A DNA stretch of 64,000 nucleotides from Clostridiales bacterium (GCA_019422525.1 JAHZDE010000003.1:124001-188000); one strand, 5' to 3'; counted from the stretch's first letter, positions 1 to 8,321 are shown. A program made the numbers and translations. Notes: generated from the sequence alone by a model not told the origin.

Positions 1-1
1 G

Positions 2-580
2 CTGATGGTAACCCCTTATTATAACAAAACTTCCCAGAGCGGCCTCATCCGTCACTTTACCTATGTGGCAGACCGGGTGAACACCCCTATTATCCTGTAT
101 AATGTTCCCTCCCGCACTGGCTGCAATATTTTGCCCGAAACCTATCTGGAACTTTCCAAACATCCGAATATTGTGGCCACTAAAGAAGCAAACGGTAATG
201 TTTCTTCGACCGTTCATACCATGGCCCTGTGCGGCGATGAGCTGGCAGTTTATTCCGGTGAAGACGACCTGACCCTGCCTTTGATGGCCATGGGCGGCAA
301 GGGCGTAATTTCTGTTTTCGCAAACGTAATGCCCAAGACCATGCATGAGCTGTGCGCTGCTGTTTTGAAGGGCGATTTGGAAACCGGACGGAAGCTGCAG
401 TATGAAAACGCCGAACTGATGAAGGCTTTGTTTATGGATGTGAACCCCATTCCCGTCAAGGAAGCCCTGAACATGATGGGCTATGCCTGCGGTCCCTGCC
501 GGATGCCGTTGGCTCCTCTCAGCGAAGCGGCTCATGAGAAGCTGGCAGCGGTGATGAAGAAATACGGGCTGGTAAAATAA
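2..580 (+). CDS. dapA: 4-hydroxy-tetrahydrodipicolinate synthase, C-terminal part (cut by window start)
   Basis: DapA condenses pyruvate with aspartate semialdehyde, the first committed step to diaminopimelate and lysine, in the cytoplasm. The reading frame is open to the window edge, so the N-terminal third is missing. Visible motifs are PYYNK near the fragment start, YNVPSRTG (Tyr at fragment residue 32) and the Schiff-base lysine in ATKEANG (residue 60). The 26- and 28-residue spacings between the two tyrosines and the lysine match the family. The C-terminus is complete and ends in TAA. It is followed by a small membrane gene and then dapB, so it heads a lysine-biosynthesis cluster. The identity is firm; only the 5' end is unseen. 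Confidence 0.96.
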   Translation: MMVTPYYNKTSQSGLIRHFTYVADRVNTPIILYNVPSRTGCNILPETYLELSKHPNIVATKEANGNVSSTVHTMALCGDELAVYSGEDDLTLPLMAMGGKGVISVFANVMPKTMHELCAAVLKGDLETGRKLQYENAELMKALFMDVNPIPVKEALNMMGYACGPCRMPLAPLSEAAHEKLAAVMKKYGLVK

Positions 581-639
581 TTCTCCGTTATTCTTTGCTT
601 TGATTTGCTTTTGCAGGTGCGGCACAGAAAGGTGTAACG

Positions 640-993
640 ATGAAAAGAATAGGGTTGGCTGTCATACTTCAGCTATTGTTTGGCTCTGTTGCTTGGTTTT
701 GTAGTTCTCAAGCATTGCCCATATATTTCCCCTTATTTGTGGTAGGATATATCGTCATCATCTGTATCTATATGCGGGCTTTTTATAAGCTGCTGGGGGA
801 ATATAAAAAGTATGTTTCTTCCCCTCCTGTATGGCTGCTTTCTTCTAAAAAGGTGCAGCAAGTACTGCACCAATCCAAATATGATCCTGCAGTTGTAAAA
901 CGTATCAGAGAAGAAAAAGAGTGGCGCTTCGCAACTATCCTGTATTTTTGCATTGGGCTTTTACTTCTTTGTATATTTGCATTTTTGTTTTAG
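640..993 (+). CDS. small membrane protein of unknown function between dapA and dapB
   Basis: I do not recognise this 117-residue protein. It has hydrophobic segments at about residues 5-24, 27-46 and 96-116, with a basic, Lys/Glu-rich loop of about 45 residues between the second and third. This suggests a two- or three-span membrane protein with a cytoplasmic loop. An AAAGGTG ribosome-binding site lies a few bases before the ATG. It sits 59 bp after dapA and 87 bp before dapB on the same strand, and is visibly richer in A/T than its neighbours, which hints at later insertion into a dapA-dapB unit. No enzymatic motif is visible. It could be a lineage-specific gene with no link to lysine synthesis. 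Confidence 0.6.
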   Translation: MKRIGLAVILQLLFGSVAWFCSSQALPIYFPLFVVGYIVIICIYMRAFYKLLGEYKKYVSSPPVWLLSSKKVQQVLHQSKYDPAVVKRIREEKEWRFATILYFCIGLLLLCIFAFLF

Positions 994-1040
994 CAAGTAA
1001 ATTTTTTCTTGCAAAGCATTTCCCTGTTTTGGACGTTTGA

Positions 1041-1072
1041 AAGGAGGCACACCGGCGGCAGCCCGCCGCCGG
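1041..1072 (+). promoter_or_regulatory. Shine-Dalgarno followed by a GC hairpin in front of dapB
   Basis: AAGGAGG lies at 1041-1047, 33 bases before the dapB ATG, which is too far for normal use. Between them is a perfect 8-bp stem: CCGGCGGC at 1052-1059 and GCCGCCGG at 1065-1072, with loop AGCCC, followed by TTTT. Folding the stem shortens the SD-to-ATG distance to about 12 bases, so the hairpin could bridge a remote SD to the start codon. Alternatively it is a weak terminator or processing site between the membrane gene and dapB. Confidence 0.55.
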
Positions 1073-1080
1073 TTTTGCAT

Positions 1081-1830
1081 ATGACAAAAATATTGCTCAG
1101 TGGATGCGGCGGACATATGGGCCGCGTCATCGCATCCCTTGTTGAAAATCGTGACGACTGTGAAATCAGCGCCGGTATTGACTTGCGTCCGGCTGGAAAC
1201 GAGACCTTCCCGGTTTTTGCTTCTCCGGCAGAAGTAACCGTTCCGGCGGATGTGGCGATTGATTTCTCCCATCCCTCGGTCCTCTCCCCTCTTCTGGCCT
1301 ATGCAAAAGAAAAGAAGCTTCCCGTAGTACTCTGCACCACCGGCTATACCCCGGAACAGGTGGCAGAGCTGAAGGAAGCCGCTAAGGAGATTCCGGTTTT
1401 CTATTCCCGGAATATGTCTATCGGCATTAACCTGCTGATTGAACTTGCCAAGAAGGCCACGGCAGTACTGGGACGGGATTTCGATATTGAAATTGTGGAA
1501 GAACACCACAACCAGAAAATCGATGCTCCCAGCGGCACTGCCCTTATGATTGCCGATGCCATTTCCGAAACACGGGGCGGCAGCACTCAGTATACGTATG
1601 ATCGCCACTCCCAGCGGAAAAAGCGCAGTTCCGACGAAATCGGGATTCATTCTATCCGCGGCGGTACTATCGTGGGTGAGCACGAAGTCATTTTTGCGGG
1701 TCAGCATGAAGTTATCCGTCTTTCTCACTCGGCACAGTCCAAAGAGGTATTTGCTGCCGGTGCGGTAAATGCTGCTCTCTATCTGCCCGGAAAGCCTGCC
1801 GGCCTGTATGATATGTCCAATCTGGTATAA
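1081..1830 (+). CDS. dapB: 4-hydroxy-tetrahydrodipicolinate reductase
   Basis: DapB reduces dehydrated hydroxy-tetrahydrodipicolinate to tetrahydrodipicolinate with NAD(P)H, the second step of the diaminopimelate branch. The protein is 249 residues, the normal size. The nucleotide-binding loop GCGGHMGR is at residues 8-15, CTTGYT at 85-90, and the catalytic/substrate motif EEHHNQKIDAPSG at 140-152 contains the two histidines and the lysine. I chose the ATG at 1081 because the family begins directly with the dinucleotide loop. A longer in-frame reading from TTG at 1009 would run through the GC hairpin and add unrelated residues. The start has an unusual leader, described separately. It lies in a unit with dapA and the ACT protein. 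Confidence 0.95.
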   Translation: MTKILLSGCGGHMGRVIASLVENRDDCEISAGIDLRPAGNETFPVFASPAEVTVPADVAIDFSHPSVLSPLLAYAKEKKLPVVLCTTGYTPEQVAELKEAAKEIPVFYSRNMSIGINLLIELAKKATAVLGRDFDIEIVEEHHNQKIDAPSGTALMIADAISETRGGSTQYTYDRHSQRKKRSSDEIGIHSIRGGTIVGEHEVIFAGQHEVIRLSHSAQSKEVFAAGAVNAALYLPGKPAGLYDMSNLV

Positions 1831-1860
1831 ATTTTAATCAATCAATAAGGAGGAGTTTCT

Positions 1861-2313
1861 ATGAGTGCAACCATTTCCACTCTCAGTGACATTACACTGA
1901 TTACGCTGGAAGGATGTCCGGCTGATATCGGTTATTTGGCTTCCTCTCTGGATTCCATCGCCAATCTGGACATCAATATTGACATGATTTCCATGGCGCC
2001 TGCCCATGGAGATTTGACCGCTTTTTCCATCACCATTTCCGATGATGATTTGGGAAAAGTACTGGCTTTTACCAAAAAGCTGCGGGAAACTACCAATATC
2101 CAGCCTATCGTCAGCAGTGGAAACTACAAGATTTCCGTTTATGACCCCTGTATGAAAAACACTCCCGGCATTGCTGCCGCCGTATTTGCCGCTGCGGCTC
2201 GGGTAAACACCGACATCCGCCTGATTTCCACCTCGGATGTGGAAATTTCCATTCTGGTTACTGCTGCGGATTATGATTCTGCTCTGAACGAACTGGAAGC
2301 TGCTTTGAAATAA
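1861..2313 (+). CDS. free-standing tandem ACT-domain protein (aspartokinase regulatory-domain-like)
   Basis: The 150-residue protein looks like the regulatory half of a lysine-sensitive aspartokinase: two ACT units, roughly residues 5-80 and 82-150, with no kinase domain. ACT domains bind amino acids; in aspartokinase the pair senses lysine or threonine. It begins 30 bases after dapB behind an AAGGAGG site, so it belongs to the lysine cluster. A role in feedback sensing, perhaps by associating with a catalytic aspartokinase encoded elsewhere, is inference. It ends at a strong terminator. Alternatives are an internal-start relic of a lost lysC or another amino-acid sensor. The fold call is fairly sure, the function is not. 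Confidence 0.75.
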   Translation: MSATISTLSDITLITLEGCPADIGYLASSLDSIANLDINIDMISMAPAHGDLTAFSITISDDDLGKVLAFTKKLRETTNIQPIVSSGNYKISVYDPCMKNTPGIAAAVFAAAARVNTDIRLISTSDVEISILVTAADYDSALNELEAALK

Positions 2314-2327
2314 GTTTATTTAAAACA

Positions 2328-2362
2328 AAAATCCCCTCTCCGAAAAACGGAAAGGGGATTTT
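2328..2362. terminator. bidirectional intrinsic terminator
   Basis: The stem AAAATCCCCT (2328-2337) pairs with AGGGGATTTT (2353-2362), with a further TCCG/CGGA inside. A-rich and T-rich flanks serve both strands. It separates the dap cluster on + from the zinc-ribbon gene on -. Confidence 0.85.
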
Positions 2363-2390
2363 CTGTTTTTAGATGAATCCGATAACAGGA

Positions 2391-2666
2391 TTATTCCTGT
2401 CTCATCTTTGCGAAGCACTCGCTGCAGTACACGGGACGGTCCTCGCGGGGCTTAAAGGGAACTCTGGCTTCCTTACCGCAGGAAGCGCAGACAGCAGTGA
2501 ACATCTCACGTTCCGGCTTAGCGGCATTCTTACGGGCATCACGGCAGGCCTTGCATCTCTGGGGCTCGTTTACAAAGCCCTTGGAAGCATAGAATTCCTG
2601 CTCGCCGGCGGTGAACACGAATTCAGCGCCACATTCTTTACAGATCAGAGTCTTGTCTTCGTACAT
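2391..2666 (-). CDS. small zinc-ribbon protein
   Basis: This 91-residue protein starts at the ATG at 2666, preceded by GTGAGG; the frame is open further upstream but that extension crosses the tRNA-like element and is unlikely to be coding. It contains two cysteine pairs of probable zinc ribbons: CKEC (about residues 9-12) matched with CKAC (about 38-41), and CASC (about 57-60) matched with CSEC (about 80-83). The first half resembles the short 'zinc-ribbon domain containing' proteins common in Clostridia, whose role is not established. It lies downstream of a SigH-type sigma gene and the tRNA-like element on the same strand. Nucleic-acid or protein binding is plausible, nothing more. Confidence 0.8.
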   Translation of the reverse strand: MYEDKTLICKECGAEFVFTAGEQEFYASKGFVNEPQRCKACRDARKNAAKPEREMFTAVCASCGKEARVPFKPREDRPVYCSECFAKMRQE

Positions 2667-2698
2667 TGTGATATACCTCACTTTGGATAATAGATATT

Positions 2699-2761
2699 TG
2701 CCCGTAGACGGATTCGCACCGCCGCCTTTGATAATCAACGCTCTACTTAAGCTACCGGGGC
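2699..2761 (-). pseudogene. tRNA-like element lacking an anticodon loop
   Basis: Read on the - strand this 63-base stretch follows a tRNA plan: a D-arm GCTT/GAGC with only a 5-base loop, an anticodon-type stem TTGAT/ATCAA closed by a single T, a 4-base variable region, a T-arm GGCGG/CCGTC with loop TGCGAAT, and an acceptor end GCCC/GGGC with two mismatches below it. The 7-base anticodon loop is missing and no CCA is encoded. It could be a decayed tRNA or a structured element reusing a tRNA fold. It starts 12 bases after the sigma gene stop. It is not a functional decoding tRNA as it stands. Confidence 0.4.
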
Positions 2762-2773
2762 ATATAAATTCCA

Positions 2774-3397
2774 CTAAAACGATGACCGGAGTTTCCGCCT
2801 TACTCGTTGCATAGCGTTCCCTACCGATTTTACCGAAATCCCCATTTTGTGGGAGATTTCCTGATAGGAAAGGCCGGATGCATAATACAGCAGCACTTCC
2901 TGTTCCATTTTAGTCAAATTTTTCTGGACTTTACGTAGGAGGACATCCAGATTCTCACGGTCTATGAGCAGAGCTTCCGGGTCTCCTTCAAAAGCCTGCA
3001 GGGCATTTCCCCCGCTCTCCTCTTCTTCCAGAGACACAAAATTCCGCATAGGTTCATTCCGCTTTCCCTGGGCTTTTCGATATGCCGAAATAATCCGGTT
3101 CGAAATACAAGCCCGGGCATACGTGGAAAAAGATGCCGTCCCCTCCTGATGAAATGTCTTCGCGGCAAAATAGAGACCCAATAACCCTTCCTGAGAAAGA
3201 TCTTCTGTCTCGGACAGCGAAGAACGATATGGAAAAGCAATTCGGTGTATGAGAGGAAGATACCGGGATGCAAGTTCAACGAAAGCTTCCCCGTTATCTT
3301 TCCGCACATTCAAAATCAATTCAGTTTCCGAAATGGTTCTCCACTTCAAACTCAATAACACCTCAAACAATAACGACTTATCAATCGTTTCTCTCAT
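2774..3397 (-). CDS. sigH: RNA polymerase sigma factor, SigH (Spo0H) family
   Basis: A 207-residue sigma-70-family protein. Region 2 is visible as the stretch around DLSQEGLLGLYFAA, and region 4 as the C-terminal helix-turn-helix LSYQEISHKMGISVKSVGNA followed by a basic end. Length and the region 4 pattern are closest to SigH, the transition-phase and sporulation-onset sigma factor. Another sporulation or ECF-like factor is possible. I chose the ATG at 3397; a TTG ten codons upstream (3427) has no better ribosome site. TTGACT and TTATCA spaced 16 bases lie just at the start and could be its promoter with a very short leader. Downstream are the tRNA-like element and the zinc-ribbon gene. Confidence 0.8.
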   Translation of the reverse strand: MRETIDKSLLFEVLLSLKWRTISETELILNVRKDNGEAFVELASRYLPLIHRIAFPYRSSLSETEDLSQEGLLGLYFAAKTFHQEGTASFSTYARACISNRIISAYRKAQGKRNEPMRNFVSLEEEESGGNALQAFEGDPEALLIDRENLDVLLRKVQKNLTKMEQEVLLYYASGLSYQEISHKMGISVKSVGNAMQRVRRKLRSSF

Positions 3398-3557
3398 GAT
3401 AACCGATTTCGAAGAAAAAGTCAACAAAAATTTAGAAATTAGCCATAATTTTTTACCTATCTCATGGAATTCCCCGGATTAGCGCCCGAAAAACCATCCA
3501 TTTTGCACGGTTTGGCTTTGTTTTTGAATTTATGCACCATCATATTTCTTTATAAAA

Positions 3558-3586
3558 ATTATGATTACGCCAACCTCTTATATAAT
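3558..3586 (+). promoter_or_regulatory. candidate promoter for comM
   Basis: A perfect TATAAT at 3581-3586 lies about 58 bases before the comM start. The -35 position (3558-3563) reads ATTATG, a poor match, so this is a candidate only. The region 3398-3643 otherwise holds only A/T-rich DNA with no further signal that I can support. Confidence 0.4.
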
Positions 3587-3643
3587 ATTTGTGTATCTAT
3601 TGTTTATGACTTTTTTTGAGTACGATGGAAAAGAGGCGTTACT

Positions 3644-5179
3644 ATGATTGCTCGGCTGTTCAGCATGGGACTATACGGGCTGGAAGCCTTTACCGTGGAA
3701 GTAGAGGCAGATATTTCCAAAGGCCTTCCCTGCTTTGACATTGTGGGGCTGCCGGATACCGCCGTGCGAGAATCTCGGGAAAGGGTTCGAGCTGCCGCCA
3801 AAAATTGCGGTTATGACTACCCTGTCACCCGGATTACCATGAATCTGGCGCCGGCTGATAAGAAAAAAGAAGGGCCCATCTATGATTTGCCTCTTCTCAT
3901 CGCCCTTTTAAAAGCTACTTCACAGCTGTCCGCCGACACGGATGACAGCGTTTTTATCGGGGAACTTTCCCTGTCTGGAGAAATCCGTCCGGTGCGAGGC
4001 GTCCTTCCCATGGCCATTGCCGCAAAAGAAGCCGGATTTCGGCGTTTTTTTGTGCCGGCGGCCAATGCTCCGGAGGGGGCCGTGGTGGAAGGGTTACAGG
4101 TCTACCCGGTTTCCACCGTTCGGGAACTGACCGACCACCTGGAAGGTGCCTGCCAAATTTCTCCTTGTGTCCTCTCCCCTAACGAGATGACACCCGAACA
4201 ATCCCCTTTGCTGGACTTTGCCGATGTAAAGGGACAGCTGGAAGCCAAGCGGGCTTTGGAAATCGCTGCCAGCGGCGGGCATAACGTTCTTCTCATTGGT
4301 CCGCCGGGGTCTGGTAAAAGTATGCTGGCCAAGCGTCTGCCTACCATTTTGCCGGATATGACCTTTGAGGAAATGATTGAAACCACCAAAATTCATTCCA
4401 TTGCTGGTGTCCTGCCAAAAGGCGGAACGCTGGTGCGTACCCGACCCTTCCGTTCCCCACATCATACCGTTTCTCCGGCAGGCCTTTCCGGTGGCGGGAG
4501 CATTCCACGACCTGGGGAAATCTCCCTTTCTCATAACGGGGTTTTGTTTCTCGATGAGCTGCCGGAATTTTCCCGTGCTGCTATGGAAGTCCTCCGACAG
4601 CCTATTGAGGACGGACAGGTGTCCATCTCCCGGGTAAACGGTACCGTTTCGTATCCCTGCACCATGATGCTGGTAGCCGCCATGAACCCCTGTCCCTGCG
4701 GTTATTTTGGTCACCCCACCAGACCCTGTACCTGTTCTTCCGGTGCAGTCTCCCGCTATCTGGGACGGATTTCCGGGCCTCTGCTGGACCGTCTGGATAT
4801 TCATGTGGAAGTTCCACCGGTGGATTTTGACGAGTTTTCTTCCGGACAAAAAGGCGAACCCTCTGCCGCTATCCGGGAGCGGGTCAACCGGGCACGGGAA
4901 ATTCAAAACCGCCGGTTTGCAGGTACCGGAATTTCCTGTAACGCCCATATTCCTCCTGCGCTTCTGCATGAAGTCTGTACCATTACCCCACAGGCACTTC
5001 GCCTGCTTCGGACCGCTTTTGAGCAGCTGGACCTCTCTGCCCGGGCGTTTGACCGGGTGATGAAGGTGGCCCGTACCATTGCCGATTTGGAGGGTTGCCG
5101 GGATATTGAGCCAAAACATGCTGCCGAGGCAGTTCAGTATCGGAGCCTTGACCGCCGGTACTGGGCACGGGAATTATAA
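3644..5179 (+). CDS. comM: YifB/ComM family Mg-chelatase-like AAA+ ATPase
   Basis: A 511-residue AAA+ protein with the ComM layout: an N-terminal Lon-like domain (about residues 1-170), then a Mg-chelatase-type ATPase with Walker A GPPGSGKS near residue 219 and Walker B VLFLDELPEF, and a C-terminal Mg-chelatase lid. Four cysteines around CPCGYFGHPTRPCTC form the typical family cluster. In Vibrio and Haemophilus ComM is a branch-migration helicase in natural transformation; the role in Clostridia is unproven. The start at 3644 is preceded by AAGAGG. The full length fits the family. It is a single gene between the sigma gene (divergent) and the MATE transporter. Confidence 0.93.
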   Translation: MIARLFSMGLYGLEAFTVEVEADISKGLPCFDIVGLPDTAVRESRERVRAAAKNCGYDYPVTRITMNLAPADKKKEGPIYDLPLLIALLKATSQLSADTDDSVFIGELSLSGEIRPVRGVLPMAIAAKEAGFRRFFVPAANAPEGAVVEGLQVYPVSTVRELTDHLEGACQISPCVLSPNEMTPEQSPLLDFADVKGQLEAKRALEIAASGGHNVLLIGPPGSGKSMLAKRLPTILPDMTFEEMIETTKIHSIAGVLPKGGTLVRTRPFRSPHHTVSPAGLSGGGSIPRPGEISLSHNGVLFLDELPEFSRAAMEVLRQPIEDGQVSISRVNGTVSYPCTMMLVAAMNPCPCGYFGHPTRPCTCSSGAVSRYLGRISGPLLDRLDIHVEVPPVDFDEFSSGQKGEPSAAIRERVNRAREIQNRRFAGTGISCNAHIPPALLHEVCTITPQALRLLRTAFEQLDLSARAFDRVMKVARTIADLEGCRDIEPKHAAEAVQYRSLDRRYWAREL

Positions 5180-5259
5180 ACGGTCAGTTCTGGACAATAA
5201 AACGGAGAAGTGGTATGCTGTAGGGTAGATTTTTAGGATTTAGAAAAGGGGTCATTTCA

Positions 5260-6654
5260 TTGGTGAAGGAAAATCGTATTACAGAAGGCGTCATTTGGAA
5301 ACCGCTCCTTGCCTTTTTCTTCCCTATTTTGTTGGGTACATTTTTTCAGCAGCTCTATAACACGGTAGATGCCATTATTGTGGGAAATTTTGTGAGTACG
5401 CAAGCTCTGGCAGCGGTTGGCGGCGCTACGGGTACCATTATCAACCTGTTGGTTGGATTTTTTGTAGGGCTCTCCGCTGGTGCTACGGTTATTATCTCCC
5501 AGTATTACGGCGCTCGCCGGGTACAGGAAACCATGAAAGCTGTTCATACAGCTGTTGCGATGGGCATTATTGGCGGCCTGATTTTTATGGTTTTGGGAAT
5601 GGCACTATCCCCCTGGGCGCTGCGGGTCATGGGAACACCAGAGGATGTGATGGGGTATGCCATCACCTATATTGAAATCTACTTTGGCGGAATGGTTTTC
5701 AACTTGGTATACAATATGGCTTCTGGTATTCTTCGGGCTGTGGGCGATTCCCGTCGGCCCCTGTATTTTCTCATTTTCTCTACCCTTCTGAATGTGGTGC
5801 TGGATTTACTGTTCGTCCCTGTATTCCATTGGGGAGTTGCCGGTGTGGGTACCGCTACCATTGTGTCACAGGCTGTCAGCGCCATTTTGGTAATGGTAGT
5901 CCTCATGCGCTCCGACGATGTGTACCGTGTCTATTTAAAAGAAATCCGGCTGGACTTTTATATTCTCAAAAACATTATTCAAATTGGTCTGCCCGCCGGA
6001 TTACAGTCGGTCATGTACAACATTTCTAATATTCTGATTCAGTCCACTATCAACACTTTTGGCACCAACACCGTGGCTGCTTGGACTGCTTACGGTAAAA
6101 TTGACGGTTTCTTCTGGATGATTTTGGGCGCTTTCGGCACCTCTGTGACAACCTTTTCCGGCCAGAATTTTGGCGCTCAAAAGTACGATCGGATTCGGAA
6201 AAGTGTACGGATTTGTATTGTAATGGCTATGGGAACAGCCGTCTTTCTCAGCACTGTACTGTGTTTTTGGGGTTCCTATGTGTTTCAGCTGTTTACCAGT
6301 GACGGAACCGTCGTTCAAATCGGCATGGAGATTCTCCGCACCATCGTTCCCTTCTATTTTACCTACGTCTGCATCGAAATTCTTTCCGGCTGCATGCGCG
6401 GTACCGGAGACTCCTTGATACCCATGATTATTACCGGCTTGGGAATCTGTGTACTGCGGATTGTTTGGATTGCCGTGATGGTTCCCCAATGGCACGCCAT
6501 TGAATCGGTCCTACTTAGTTATCCTATTACCTGGTCTATTACCTCCGTGCTATTTATTATTTACTATCTGCGTGGCGGATGGCTGCGAAAGCGCATTGAA
6601 CGGATGGGATTTGAACCGGAAAAGCCCCGGCATAATCATCATAAAAAAGGGTAA
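5260..6654 (+). CDS. MATE family multidrug/metabolite efflux transporter
   Basis: A 464-residue polytopic membrane protein with the N-terminal signature around LLAFFFPILLGTFFQQLYNT and two homologous halves of about six membrane spans each, typical of MATE (NorM/DinF-type) exporters that use Na+ or H+ gradients. Substrate is unknown; clostridial members of this subgroup are numerous and often uncharacterised. The start is a TTG at 5260, nine bases after AAAAGGGG; a GTG one codon later is an equal alternative. It stands alone after comM and ends at a clear terminator. Confidence 0.92.
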   Translation: MVKENRITEGVIWKPLLAFFFPILLGTFFQQLYNTVDAIIVGNFVSTQALAAVGGATGTIINLLVGFFVGLSAGATVIISQYYGARRVQETMKAVHTAVAMGIIGGLIFMVLGMALSPWALRVMGTPEDVMGYAITYIEIYFGGMVFNLVYNMASGILRAVGDSRRPLYFLIFSTLLNVVLDLLFVPVFHWGVAGVGTATIVSQAVSAILVMVVLMRSDDVYRVYLKEIRLDFYILKNIIQIGLPAGLQSVMYNISNILIQSTINTFGTNTVAAWTAYGKIDGFFWMILGAFGTSVTTFSGQNFGAQKYDRIRKSVRICIVMAMGTAVFLSTVLCFWGSYVFQLFTSDGTVVQIGMEILRTIVPFYFTYVCIEILSGCMRGTGDSLIPMIITGLGICVLRIVWIAVMVPQWHAIESVLLSYPITWSITSVLFIIYYLRGGWLRKRIERMGFEPEKPRHNHHKKG

Positions 6655-6668
6655 GTTTAAAAAAATAG

Positions 6669-6713
6669 AAAGCTCTCAGAAATTCTCCCACAGGATTTTC
6701 TGAGAGCTTTTTT
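6669..6713 (+). terminator. intrinsic terminator after the MATE gene
   Basis: A 14-bp stem (AAAGCTCTCAGAAA at 6669-6682 pairs with 6697-6710) is followed by a T run. Confidence 0.9.
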
Positions 6714-6782
6714 CTGTCCGTCATATTCCCTTGTCCCCGTTCATAGACATAAGGTAGAAAATCAGAAGAAGGAGACAAAGCT

Positions 6783-8321
6783 ATGGAGTATACATTGAAA
6801 CGGGCAGAATATACCGACAGTGCGGTCCTCTTCGATGGCTGCCAAGAGCAGGCACTGGATTTGGACATCAACCTGCCGGATTACTGCCCGGATATCCAGC
6901 GGATTCTCAAATGCCAAGTTACCCCCTGTATTTCCAGCCATTCCCTTAAAAATGACCGTCTGGAAACCCAGGGAACGGTTCGCATCCGGGTACTGTATCT
7001 GGATTCCCGGGAAGATACCGTGCGGTGCTGCGAATCGGAGAGCGCCTTTTCTTCCACCATCTCCCTTAGTGAGGATGCACAGGCCGGGGCCGCCCGGGTT
7101 TCTGCTCGAGTGGAATATGTCAACTGCCGGGCAGCCAGTCCCAGAAGGCTTGACATTCACGGCGCCTTTTCCGTCTGCGCACTGGTTCTGCGGCCCAATG
7201 TCCAGCAAATCTGTACAAGGGCTGAAGAACCAGAGTTAGAACAGCGAAAGGAAACCTATCCGGCCAGCGCACTGGCAGGGCTCGGGGAACAGCAGTTTAC
7301 CATTACAGAAATGCTGGAAATCAATACCGGAAAGCCCCCTGCCGAATCCGTTCTGCGCAGCCGCGGCTGTTGTGTATTGCAGGACTTCCGGCCGGTTTCC
7401 GGTCGTCTGCTGGCCAAGGGATTCATCCGGGTAGAGGTTCTCTATGCATCTGCACTGGATGACGGGGCACTGGAAACGATGGAGTTTGAAATCCCGTTTA
7501 GCCAGATGGTAGACTGTGCCGGTGCAGAGGAAGACTGCCGGTGTACGCTGCGGCTGGAGGTCACAGACCTTTCCCTGCAAATCCGCAACGATGCCAGCGG
7601 AGAACCCATGCGGCTGGAAGCGGAAATCCGTCTGAGCGCCTTTTCCTGTGCTTATCGGGACGAAGAGGTCACGTTTATTACCGATGCCTATTCCACCCGC
7701 TATGAAACCGAACTGGACTATGAACAGGTACAGGTCAGCAGCCTGGACGATTTGATTCAGGAAACGCTGATACAGAAAACCGCTGTGGATGCCGGGCAAA
7801 GCCTTTCCAAAATACTGGACGTGTGGAACGAAGTGGCGTTTGTTTCCGGCGAAATTCAGGAAGGGCAGCTTCGCTTGTCCGGCAAAATGAATCTTTGCCT
7901 GCTGGCTGCGGACAGTCAGGGCGTACCCTTCTATCTCGAAAAAATGGCCGACTTTACCCTGAACCGGGCATGGAGCGGACCGGAAAACAGCCGGGTTTCC
8001 TGCTGGGTACAGGTAGAAACTATCAGCTATCGCATTACCGGAAACAGTGGAGTGGAAATCTCGGCGGAAATTACCGTTTGGGGAATCGCTTCTCACACGG
8101 CCATGTGCCGGGCCGTCTGCGGTATGCATGGGGACGAAACCCGGTGTAAAAATGACGGGCAGGGCACGGTTTCTCTGTATTACGCCAGCGAAAACGAATC
8201 TCTTTGGGATATTGCCCGCAGCCATGGTGTTTCCATCCAGTCCCTTTGTGAGGAGAACGGCCTGACTGATTCGGAAAGCAATCTTTCCGAGGGCCAAATG
8301 CTCCTTCTGGCTTCCCCCTGA
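6783..8321 (+). CDS. sipL: SipL-like SPOCS (DUF3794) / LysM spore morphogenetic protein
   Basis: A 512-residue protein with repeated DUF3794/SPOCS units over about residues 20-440, recognisable by repeats such as LPDYCPDIQRILKC, and a C-terminal LysM domain at about 465-511 (ESLWDIARSHGVSIQSL). This is the architecture of SipL, which in Clostridioides difficile binds the SpoIVA ATPase through its LysM domain and is required for coat assembly around the forespore. The adjacency to spoIVA, 89 bp downstream, fits that partnership strongly. A GAAGGAG site precedes the ATG. Expression in the mother cell is expected from the family; I did not identify a SigE promoter with confidence. Confidence 0.9.
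   Translation: MEYTLKRAEYTDSAVLFDGCQEQALDLDINLPDYCPDIQRILKCQVTPCISSHSLKNDRLETQGTVRIRVLYLDSREDTVRCCESESAFSSTISLSEDAQAGAARVSARVEYVNCRAASPRRLDIHGAFSVCALVLRPNVQQICTRAEEPELEQRKETYPASALAGLGEQQFTITEMLEINTGKPPAESVLRSRGCCVLQDFRPVSGRLLAKGFIRVEVLYASALDDGALETMEFEIPFSQMVDCAGAEEDCRCTLRLEVTDLSLQIRNDASGEPMRLEAEIRLSAFSCAYRDEEVTFITDAYSTRYETELDYEQVQVSSLDDLIQETLIQKTAVDAGQSLSKILDVWNEVAFVSGEIQEGQLRLSGKMNLCLLAADSQGVPFYLEKMADFTLNRAWSGPENSRVSCWVQVETISYRITGNSGVEISAEITVWGIASHTAMCRAVCGMHGDETRCKNDGQGTVSLYYASENESLWDIARSHGVSIQSLCEENGLTDSESNLSEGQMLLLASP

Noticed and set aside
2391..2774. Longer reading of the zinc-ribbon gene from 2774
   Set aside because: The extra 36 codons run through the tRNA-like element and have no ribosome site; the start at 2666 has one and gives the family-sized protein.
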